Positions 33,525-41,144 of a stretch of DNA of 64,000 bases are shown one piece after another. Origin of the DNA: Dinoroseobacter sp039192165 (GTDB lineage Bacteria; Pseudomonadota; Alphaproteobacteria; Rhodobacterales; Rhodobacteraceae); contig JBCCXD010000006.1 of assembly GCA_039192165.1 (NCBI GenBank), forward strand, positions 253,810 to 317,809. The letters run 5' to 3'. The translations under genes were made by a program, and so were the position numbers. The notes beneath the pieces are model-generated. The model worked only from the letters and a program-made list of their open reading frames with translations. It was not told where the DNA came from and searched no databases. Position 1 is the stretch's first letter, and the number at the start of each line of letters is the position of its first letter.

Positions 33525-35206
33525 GATGCGAACTCCTCGGGAAAGTGCTTCATGAGGTGCGCCACACAGTTGCCTGCCGCCTGTCCGAGCCCACAGATAG
33601 AACTATCCCGCATCACCGTGAGAAGGTCATCGAACAGCTCCGGATTTTGCTCACGCACTTCGAGCAAACCGACAATCTTCTCGGTCCCAGATCTGCACGG
33701 CGTGCACTGGCCACAGCTTTCATGTTTGAAAAACCGCATTGTATTCAGCACTGCCTGTCTTGCGCTGTCATGCTGCGAAAGGACAACAACAGCATGCGAT
33801 CCGATAAAGCCGCCCTCTTGCTCCCATGTCCCAAAGTCCATCATACGATCCGCCATGTGGGCCGGAAATATACCCCCCGATGCGCCGCCTGGCAGAAATG
33901 CATAAAGCTCGTGGCCATCCTCCATTCCGCCGCAATAGTCCTCGATTAGCCGGTTCAGCGGAATGCCGGCAGGCGCGATTTTGACCCCGGGTTGCTTGAC
34001 GCGACCTGAGACCGAAAAAGACCGCACTCCCTTGTTTTCGTCCGTCCAACCTTGGCTCGCAAACCACTCAGACCCGTGTTCAATGATTTGCGGAACCCAG
34101 AGCAGCGTTTCAACGTTATGATTGAGTGTTGGACGACCAAATAGGCCGACCTCGGCAATGTAAGGCGGGCGGTGTCTTGGCAGGCCGCGCTTCCCTTCGA
34201 TCGACTCGATCATTGCACTTTCTTCGCCGCATATGTAGGCGCCCGCCCCGCGGCGCAGTTCGAAAGGCACAGGGCAAAGATCGGCACGCTCTAGGGCTTC
34301 AATCTCGCGACGTAGGATTTCGAGGATGTGCGGATACTCATCGCGCATATAGATATAAATCCGCTCGCATCCGACCACGTGCGCAGCAATCTGCGCACCT
34401 TCAAGCATCCGGTGCGGATGCTTCTCGAGCCACCACCGGTCTTTGAAAGTGCCCGGCTCGCCTTCATCGCCGTTAACGGTCATCAGCCGAGGTCCGGCAT
34501 AACCACGAACAAAGCCCCACTTTTTACCCGCTGGAAAACCCGCCCCACCCAAGCCGCGCAAACCTCCCGCAGACATCTGCTCGATCGCCTGATCAGAAGA
34601 GATTTCACCTGAAATGATCTTTGCGAGCACCCCATAACCACCCCCAGCACGGAACGCTTCAAGGTTTTCGTACTCCGGCAGTTCAGGGTACGAGTTATCC
34701 TGAATGGTGGCTTGCAACAGCTTCTCGACAGTCGCGTTGCGAATAATACGCTTACCAATCGAGGCTGCAGGCGCGCCATCGCATTGACCGATACACGGCG
34801 CTTCGACAATCCGCACTTGCGCTGGGTCGACCTGAGCTCGCAATGCGTCGATGAGCTCAAAAGCCCCGAACATTTGTTCCGTGACCCCTGTCGCAACACG
34901 GATGGTAACAGGCGGCGGTGGCGTCTCGTTTTCTTTTACGACATCGAAATGATGGTAAAAGCTTGCAACCTCAAAGATCTCAACAGGAGCCATGCGGAAC
35001 AGCTCCGCAAGCGCAGTAAGATCGGCCGCAGTCATGTAGCCTTGCGTATCTTGAAAAATATGCAGCGCCTCAATCACCATATCTCGGCGGCGAGGCAGAT
35101 CCCCGATAAGCCGGGCAACGTGTGCAACATGACCGTCACTGACCTGACGGCCCTTTGGAAGCGACGGGTCGCGACGCTTGTACTGAACTGGCGCGAACTG
35201 GTCCAT
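33521..35206 (-). CDS. fdsB: Formate dehydrogenase fused gamma-beta subunit (NuoE-NuoF like)
   Basis: This 561-residue protein joins a NuoE/FdsG-like thioredoxin-fold [2Fe-2S] domain (about 25-165, including 'APCIGQCDGAPAA') to a NuoF/FdsB-like domain. The latter has an FMN site 'RGLGGAGFPAGKKWGF' (about 217-232), 'NGDEGEPGTFKDR', the NADH region and the [4Fe-4S] motif 'ESCGQCTPCRSGT' with a later Cys. It feeds formate electrons to NAD+. The start at 35206 removes an unrelated N-terminal extension. The ribosome binding site is weak, and a GTG six bases earlier is an alternative. It is first in the two-gene operon. Confidence 0.9.
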   Translation of the reverse strand: MDQFAPVQYKRRDPSLPKGRQVSDGHVAHVARLIGDLPRRRDMVIEALHIFQDTQGYMTAADLTALAELFRMAPVEIFEVASFYHHFDVVKENETPPPPVTIRVATGVTEQMFGAFELIDALRAQVDPAQVRIVEAPCIGQCDGAPAASIGKRIIRNATVEKLLQATIQDNSYPELPEYENLEAFRAGGGYGVLAKIISGEISSDQAIEQMSAGGLRGLGGAGFPAGKKWGFVRGYAGPRLMTVNGDEGEPGTFKDRWWLEKHPHRMLEGAQIAAHVVGCERIYIYMRDEYPHILEILRREIEALERADLCPVPFELRRGAGAYICGEESAMIESIEGKRGLPRHRPPYIAEVGLFGRPTLNHNVETLLWVPQIIEHGSEWFASQGWTDENKGVRSFSVSGRVKQPGVKIAPAGIPLNRLIEDYCGGMEDGHELYAFLPGGASGGIFPAHMADRMMDFGTWEQEGGFIGSHAVVVLSQHDSARQAVLNTMRFFKHESCGQCTPCRSGTEKIVGLLEVREQNPELFDDLLTVMRDSSICGLGQAAGNCVAHLMKHFPEEFAS

Positions 35207-35452
35207 TTGCACGGAGCCTTTCGAGTAAGCAATCTGGCGTAGGCTAGAAGTTGCCCCTTTGTGCAGCATACGCGGCCACTTGTTATACTTGGGCCGCGCT
35301 ATTTTGTCACTCAACTCCAACACACGAGCAACGAATTTTTTGCATTCCTCAGACGCCGAAGTTTCCAATAATGTCACAAGGAACGCGTTTACGAGACTCG
35401 CCTTTGCTGCTTGTCTTTCAACAACCGCAACACCGAATAACGAGGAAGCCTG

Positions 35453-36523
35453 ATGCGGCGCCGGAACATGGTGGTAGGAGGAGGAACCCTGGCACTGGCA
35501 GGCCTTGTAGCAGGCCGGTCTGCAACGTCCGGATCAGCGTTCTATGTGCCCGCCGAAGAAGAACCACACCAAAGGACTTTTATGCAATGGCCGGCAAGCC
35601 GTAAGGTTTACCGGGACCCGGTTTTTCTTGAGATGGTACAGACGACGATTGCGCAGATTGCCAACACCATTGCCGCGTTTGAACCGGTGACAATGCTTGC
35701 AGCCAAGGAACACCATAACAGCGCCCGGAGAAAGCTCTCCGGCGCTGTTGAGCTTTGGGATATCGCAACAGAAGATCTTTGGTGCCGTGACGCTGGCCCA
35801 ATTTTTGTAGTGAATGGCGACGGGGCTCTGTCCGTCAGTCATATCCAGTTCAATGGCTGGGGCGAAAAGCAGATTAACGAAAAAGACAGTCAAATTGCCC
35901 GGCGCGTCGCGGAACGTCTTGGATTGAAACTTCTTGCAAGCGGTCTTCGCGGTGAAGGCGGCGGGATCGAACAGGACGGTCACGGTCTTTTAATGGCGCA
36001 CGAAAGCAGTTGGGTTGCTGAAAACAGGAACCCCGGGCTGTCGCGGGACCGTATCGAGGCGAAGCTGCTGCGCGCTTACGGAGCTGAGCGTTTGATTTGG
36101 TCAAAAGGCGTGAAAGGCCGAGATATCACAGACTATCATATTGATAGTCTCGCACGCTTTTCCGGACCGGGACGCGTGTTGATCAACCTCCCACAGGAAC
36201 CAGACATGGGCGATCCTTTTCATGTCGCAGCTTTAGAAACCCACGAGGCTCTGATGGCCGCTGGCCTGGATATCGAGGTCATTCCCGAACCCGATTTTCG
36301 CCGCGTCGACCACATTGATTTTGTTGCATCCTATGCAAATTACTATGTTTGCAATGGCGCCGTGATCGCCGCCGAGTTCGGGGACGCAGTGGCTGATAAG
36401 CTCGCGAGAGAAGCGCTTTCACGTCACTATCCAAATCGGGAAATTGTCACACTCAACGTTGATCTGTTGGGCGAACTCGGCGGGGGCATTCACTGCGCAA
36501 CACAGCAAATGCCAGCTGTCTGA
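35453..36523 (+). CDS. Agmatine deiminase family protein, exported
   Basis: This 356-residue peptidyl-arginine/agmatine deiminase family enzyme has 'FMQWPASRKVY' (about 43-53), 'WCRDAGPIFVVNGDG' (about 109-123), 'RGEGGGIEQDGHG' (about 165-177), 'ITDYHIDSLARF' (about 223-234) and the catalytic Cys in the final 'GGGIHCATQQMPAV'. The N-terminus 'MRRRNMVVGGGTLALAGLVAG' has paired arginines and a hydrophobic stretch, so it is probably exported by the Tat route. Cytoplasmic agmatine deiminases lack this, which makes the location notable. It is divergent from the formate dehydrogenase operon across 246 bases. Confidence 0.88.
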   Translation: MRRRNMVVGGGTLALAGLVAGRSATSGSAFYVPAEEEPHQRTFMQWPASRKVYRDPVFLEMVQTTIAQIANTIAAFEPVTMLAAKEHHNSARRKLSGAVELWDIATEDLWCRDAGPIFVVNGDGALSVSHIQFNGWGEKQINEKDSQIARRVAERLGLKLLASGLRGEGGGIEQDGHGLLMAHESSWVAENRNPGLSRDRIEAKLLRAYGAERLIWSKGVKGRDITDYHIDSLARFSGPGRVLINLPQEPDMGDPFHVAALETHEALMAAGLDIEVIPEPDFRRVDHIDFVASYANYYVCNGAVIAAEFGDAVADKLAREALSRHYPNREIVTLNVDLLGELGGGIHCATQQMPAV

Positions 36524-36655
36524 ATACACTACAGGAAAACGCAGGACGCTCCGCTCTGGATTGCTGACACCCAGCTGCTTTCGCGCAATCGTCTGGCAAC
36601 CGCTTTGTTCCGAGCTGTGGTCGGCAATACTCTCTCTCGGGCGGTACCGAAAACC

Positions 36656-38566
36656 CTACTCTTTCCGCTCTGGCTCTTCGAGCTCCTCGTCTTCGTCGAG
36701 TTCTTCCTGCGAAAGTTTCTCAGCACCTTCAAACAAGTCATCGTGGGTGTTAAGATAGTCGGGCGAACCCGGCGGCGGATACGCCAGAGTGCCGTCGAGA
36801 ATTGCGAGGTCTTCGGATTTAAAGCGTGGGAACGGAAACCTTCCAGATCTACGCAACTCGTCCATGCGATGCCGCGCAGTTTCCGCCTTTTGCGGGTCTT
36901 GCGCCCCGTCGCGGCCAAGATAGAGGGTCTGTGACGGGAATGCGAAGTCTGCTCCTGCAGACCTTATGACTTCGCTGATGCGAAAAAAAACATCTTCGCG
37001 TATCGCGAAGAAATCGTTCCACTCACGCGTTAGGGCGCAGACCCTCAGATCGATCAACAGCGCGTAGTCTCCGAAACCTGCAAAGCGAACACGGATCGTC
37101 TCGTTGTCTATTCTTGGATGTGCGTGCAACATTTTTCGGATTTCTGCGAGTGCCAGACGCAAGGTGTCCATCTTAGTCTCATAGCGCAGGCCCAGCGTCC
37201 CTTTGATTTGCATCATATCGCAGGCCGCCCAGTTAATCAGGGACATATCGGCAAATTGCGCATTCGGCACGCTGATGATTGTACGGTCTAGCGCTCGGAT
37301 CTGTGTCGACCTGATGCCAATTTTCTCGACCGTGCCGAATTGATCGCCAAAGGAACAAAAATCACCGACACGGACCGGCCGGTCCAAATATAAAATGAAG
37401 CCCCCGATCAAGTTTTCAAATGTTGGACGGATGGCCAACGCAATGGCCAAGCCGCCCAGGCCAAATCCCGCCAAGATACTCAGCACTGGCAGGCCAAGAG
37501 CTTGAGCTCCCATAATTCCGACGGTCAAAGCAGCGAAGGCGGCAAGGATCTGGCCAACAAGGCGCATCAAATGAACGTCTATGCTGCTGGATTGGTCGGA
37601 GTAACGGGTGATGCCCCGCGAAAAAACCCCATGCACAGCGATCCAGATCAACCATGCTGCGCCGGCGTGAAGATTGAAAATGTTAACCGCTTCAACGGCA
37701 ATTGCCAGGCGGCCCGTCAATTGCAGTTCTGTATTGAGATACCATGTGACCACCAGAGAAAAGACAATCAGCAGTACCGGTCTGAAAGCATTGCGCCAGG
37801 ACGGCGGGAGCTTTGTGATCTTTCGCAGGGCACGGCCAATTGCCCACGCCAATCCAGCAGCCAACAGGGCTACGCAAAGCCCGAATGCGGCTTTCCACGT
37901 CAAGGTATCAAAGATCTTGTCCCCGGGCACAAAAGAGAAGACCTGCGGAACCCACAAGGGAACCGCGGGACTGGTCATCTCCTGGAGACCCTGCGCAAGG
38001 CTGACATTCGCTGGGGCTTGCTCGGGAACAGCTCTGACTTCATCCAAGAAAGTAAACCGTGCGACCCGCAGCGCTGTTCGCCCATCAAAAAGCACTTCGC
38101 CCTGGCGCTCTCCATCGACGACCCGATGAAAGCGCAGCGGAGTTCCGTCAATTTGATAGCTGTAGGATCCTGAATTGGGCAGCTCTTCCTGAACCGGCAA
38201 ACTTTGCGGATCTATCTCAGGCAGCTGCGTTATAAGATCCAACGTTGTAACGACGCTTTGCGCGCCAATATGCGCGCGGAGCGTTGGCGGGACCTCCGAG
38301 AGATCGAAGGCGTCTGCAGCAGACGCAATCAGTATTTTCAGGGTGGAGAAATCCGCGCGGTTTCGAGTTTCAGAGTATTTCTGAAAGCGATTAGCGATTT
38401 CAGTGCCGAGATTTGTCAAACTCTCAAAGGTTGCGCGGGGGCTTTCTGTATGAACCGTCAGGCTCATACTATTCTGACCAAATGCGAACACTGGCGCGAA
38501 GAACACTGCCACGCAAAACACGACCGTTCGTCTAGAGAGCTCGGTCAGTGGTCTAAGGCAATTCAT
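36656..38566 (-). CDS. MscS-type mechanosensitive ion channel
   Basis: This 636-residue protein has a signal-like N-terminus ('VVFCVAVFFAPVFAFG', about 15-30), a roughly 190-residue periplasmic domain, several membrane helices (about 225-390) and the MscS core. The pore helix 'LSILAGFGLGGLAIALAI' (about 363-380) is followed by the beta domain 'DRPVRVGDFCSFGDQFGTVEKIGIRSTQIRALDRTIISVPNAQFAD'. The C-terminus is strongly acidic ('EELDEDEELEEPERKE'). It releases solutes on osmotic downshock. It is coupled by a four-base overlap to the upstream DUF900 lipoprotein gene. Confidence 0.9.
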   Translation of the reverse strand: MNCLRPLTELSRRTVVFCVAVFFAPVFAFGQNSMSLTVHTESPRATFESLTNLGTEIANRFQKYSETRNRADFSTLKILIASAADAFDLSEVPPTLRAHIGAQSVVTTLDLITQLPEIDPQSLPVQEELPNSGSYSYQIDGTPLRFHRVVDGERQGEVLFDGRTALRVARFTFLDEVRAVPEQAPANVSLAQGLQEMTSPAVPLWVPQVFSFVPGDKIFDTLTWKAAFGLCVALLAAGLAWAIGRALRKITKLPPSWRNAFRPVLLIVFSLVVTWYLNTELQLTGRLAIAVEAVNIFNLHAGAAWLIWIAVHGVFSRGITRYSDQSSSIDVHLMRLVGQILAAFAALTVGIMGAQALGLPVLSILAGFGLGGLAIALAIRPTFENLIGGFILYLDRPVRVGDFCSFGDQFGTVEKIGIRSTQIRALDRTIISVPNAQFADMSLINWAACDMMQIKGTLGLRYETKMDTLRLALAEIRKMLHAHPRIDNETIRVRFAGFGDYALLIDLRVCALTREWNDFFAIREDVFFRISEVIRSAGADFAFPSQTLYLGRDGAQDPQKAETARHRMDELRRSGRFPFPRFKSEDLAILDGTLAYPPPGSPDYLNTHDDLFEGAEKLSQEELDEDEELEEPERKE

Positions 38567-39639
38567 CGAGCGAAAATGCGGTCCACCTGGTCCGCTTTCA
38601 CAATAGCCTCAGTTATGTGGCGCTCCCCAGGAGGCGAAATCTCGTTCAGGCGCTTGCTGATTGCGATCGCAGATGGAGATGTCGTTGCAATGTTGTGATC
38701 AAAACGAGATCCATCCGAAAGCGAGCTGACATCAACCAAGGTGACCTTGAGGCCTGAAAGTTCTTCTGGGTCAGTCAATGTACCAAGCCGCACACCCCGA
38801 CCGGTCAGAAACCCGGATAGACCAAGGGCTTTGTCTTGTTCGGCGACCATAATCATAAACGGGTTCGGCAATGTACCTATGCGCTCGGCTTGCTCCCGAA
38901 ACAGCTCCGTATCGATATCGGGTGAAAGCAAAAGGACGCCGTTTATGTCGCGGGATAAGTCCAGCCGCCCAGAGATCGCGATCTGCCTGAGTGTCTCCAT
39001 GAGAAGATAACTTCCCATGGAATGCGCGGTCAAAAACAGATCGCGCCCGGGATATTCTGCAAAAGCAATGATCAGTTCTTCCAACATGTCGCGCGAGATG
39101 AGTGCACTGTCCCGATCATAGACATAGCCTCTTGCTTGAGCGGCAGATGGCCACGAAAAAACAACTGTCGGGACCGGTACTTCTATATCGTGGGCAACCT
39201 GTGCAGAACCGTAAATCGCCTCGGCATGCGTTGTGTTATACCCATGCACGTGGATTACGGTTTCCTGGTTTCCGGACCTGTCGGATGCGGCTACAGACCT
39301 CGCAAAACTGCGCATATCAGGGAATGTGCGGCCACCGATTGTCACAAAGTCTTTTGATGCATCTGGTGTGCCACGGGGCCATTCGATTTTGCCCACTTCA
39401 TGTGTCGGAGGAATCGACACTTCGAACTTTTCAAATGCCAACTCGCTCGGTCGAGGTTCTCCAAAATTGCCAACCTGTCCTGACTTTTGACGAAACTGAG
39501 CCACGTACACGTTACGCACGGTTGCCTCCGGCGCAGGCGCCGCGACTTCCAGTGTTCCCCTTGGCGCGCAGGCGCTAAGGCCAAGGCTCAACAGCAAGAT
39601 CAACACAGAAACCGGAGATATAGAAGTCTTGGTGGTCAT
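38563..39639 (-). CDS. DUF900 alpha/beta-hydrolase lipoprotein
   Basis: This 358-residue protein has a lipoprotein signal ('LILLLSLGLSAC', lipobox Cys about 24). The hydrolase fold of DUF900 follows: 'VIHVHGYNTTHAEAIY' (about 128-143), nucleophile elbow 'TAHSMGSYLLM' (about 202-212), 'SPDIDTELF' and a late 'SRFDHNIA' His. It may act as a periplasmic lipase or esterase. Its stop overlaps the MscS start, which suggests a joint role in the envelope stress response. That pairing is inference. Confidence 0.85.
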   Translation of the reverse strand: MTTKTSISPVSVLILLLSLGLSACAPRGTLEVAAPAPEATVRNVYVAQFRQKSGQVGNFGEPRPSELAFEKFEVSIPPTHEVGKIEWPRGTPDASKDFVTIGGRTFPDMRSFARSVAASDRSGNQETVIHVHGYNTTHAEAIYGSAQVAHDIEVPVPTVVFSWPSAAQARGYVYDRDSALISRDMLEELIIAFAEYPGRDLFLTAHSMGSYLLMETLRQIAISGRLDLSRDINGVLLLSPDIDTELFREQAERIGTLPNPFMIMVAEQDKALGLSGFLTGRGVRLGTLTDPEELSGLKVTLVDVSSLSDGSRFDHNIATTSPSAIAISKRLNEISPPGERHITEAIVKADQVDRIFAR

Positions 39640-40188
39640 ATGAGCATCAATTGAGCTGATCCTAAGGTTCTGGCCGGACCTGACTGCAAGCTAAGCATGT
39701 GAAGACACCAGAAACCTCCAGGAAAACCAGTGGGTTCTAGTGTTTTTTTGGGCTTGCGGCGGGCGGCGCGAAAATGCCACTCATGCAGTGATCCTGCTAG
39801 CATCAAGAGAACGAAATCTCCTATTGGCGACGGCGTGGTCCGCCGCGAGCTGATCGACCCGCATCCCTATTCTTCACTCACACACAAATAACTACTCCGA
39901 TACGCAGAATTACGCGCATCACATGCGCGTTATTTCAACACTAAAGACGCCGATTTCAATCCAGAATGTAGCAGACAAAGAGCGTAGGAGGGTCGCCGCT
40001 AAGGAAATGCTTGGTCTCCGGAGGGAAGTTGCATTTGCGGAAACCAAGATCATCTGGATTATCCTTGCTTTTTTTGACATCCACCCTCTGCGGTGCGTTG
40101 AACACCAAGGGTGTGTTACAAGAAACGGTGGCTATTTGGTGAGACGCATCAAAGCGTTGCAAAAAGGCGCCAATCTAAGGAGAACATG
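39640..40188. other. 549-base region without a convincing gene
   Basis: An 88-codon plus-strand frame (39923-40189) has no ribosome binding site and no family resemblance. A perfect hairpin, ACGCGCAT-CAC-ATGCGCGT (39912-39930), followed by TATTT, is the only structure seen. The final part holds the promoter and leader of the DoxX-like gene. Confidence 0.5.
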
Positions 40189-40545
40189 ATGAAATATGTA
40201 GTCTGGCTTGGCATGGCTCTGGTGTCGGCAGTGATGGTCATGGGCGGGGTTTTGAAACTTTCTGGTGACCCGACAGTACTGAAATCGTTCAGCGACCTTG
40301 GCTTACCTAGCTGGTTCGGAACCTTTGTCGGCGTGGCCGAATTGGCCGGAGCGGTAGGCCTCTGGCTGCGATCCACATCATTCTGGGCAGCCCTGGGCAT
40401 CTCATTGGTGATGATTGGAGCGATCTACTACCATATCGCTTTCCCACCAGCGAGCGCAGGTGTCCCCGCCGCGATCGTCCTGTTGATCTGTGGGTATATC
40501 CTTTCCCGGCGAGGCACCGGCGTGATTGGAGCACCGCGCGCCTGA
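40189..40545 (+). CDS. DoxX-like family membrane protein
   Basis: This 118-residue protein has four hydrophobic helices. 'VMVMGGVLKLSGDPTVLKSFSDLGLPSWFGTFVGVAELAGAVGLW' is typical of DoxX-like proteins. Two ATGs are adjacent (40186 and 40189); the second has the better six-base spacing from AAGGAG. The role is unknown; relatives are linked to thiosulfate or redox stress. A strong hairpin terminator follows. It stands alone. Confidence 0.85.
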   Translation: MKYVVWLGMALVSAVMVMGGVLKLSGDPTVLKSFSDLGLPSWFGTFVGVAELAGAVGLWLRSTSFWAALGISLVMIGAIYYHIAFPPASAGVPAAIVLLICGYILSRRGTGVIGAPRA

Positions 40546-40559
40546 TATACCGAGCGCGG

Positions 40560-40590
40560 GCTGGGGTCTCGCCCGGCCCGAGACCCCAGC
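40560..40590 (+). terminator. Hairpin terminator after DoxX-like gene
   Basis: A perfect 12-bp stem, GCTGGGGTCTCG (40560-40571) with CGAGACCCCAGC (40579-40590), has a 7-base loop and starts 15 bases after the stop codon. The U-tract is absent, but stem strength and position support termination. Confidence 0.65.
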
Positions 40591-40929
40591 GACTGACGTC
40601 AGACGCAACTGGATCGCAATTTACTGAGGGGATTAAAAGCGCATCTGAAGCTTGCACCGCCAGCTTTTTTCGCTTGTTGATTATGCGAACTGTCGTATTT
40701 TTTGACGACAGAACCGAGAAACCTAATGAGGGAATTCGAAGCGGAGCCCCTCGACACAACGCGTGCCAACAAGTCTTTTCAACCAGCTTTTCAGGAAATT
40801 ACGGTCTTCTATCCCTAACACTTTCGCCGCAAGACAGGACGCCGAAGCGGTATGAAGTGCTTTGGCGTATAGGCAAAAGTACCTAGGCAATAACGCCAAT
40901 AGCCCGCAACGCGGCACACGCGTACCTTA

Positions 40930-41060
40930 GGACTCGGTCCCACATACATATTGTCGTGGAGATCATCCTATTAAGCAGTGCTTTCCGAGTGTCGAAGCTT
41001 GTCCAAGAGTGAGTGGCTTGGACCGGCGCGCTCTGTCCTAAGGGGCAGAGCGCTTTTTCA
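40930..41060 (+). ncRNA. Candidate small RNA ending in an intrinsic terminator
   Basis: A textbook terminator, GCGCTCTG (41028-41035) with CAGAGCGC (41046-41053), is followed by TTTTTCAGTTTTG, with no coding frame before it. Upstream, GTCCAAG (41001-41007) pairs with CTTGGAC (41017-41023), and ACTCGG (40932-40937) pairs with CCGAGT (40985-40990), giving three consecutive structures. This fits a trans-acting sRNA of about 120-130 nt, or a leader attenuator of the histidine kinase gene 85 bases on. The 5' end and promoter were not resolved. Confidence 0.45.
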
Positions 41061-41144
41061 GTTTTGATCTTCGCAATTTCTTTTTGTTATCTAAGTCCCT
41101 AGGCTCTTGGCCGGAAACCGAAAAGCACGGCGGGTCACTGAAAA

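Noticed and set aside
36660..36720. Repetitive CTC/TTC-rich stretch at the 3' end of the MscS gene
   Set aside because: It encodes the acidic Glu/Asp tail of the channel and is not an independent repeat element.
39923..40189. 88-residue frame before the DoxX-like gene
   Set aside because: It lacks a ribosome binding site, has unlikely composition and overlaps the leader of the DoxX-like gene.
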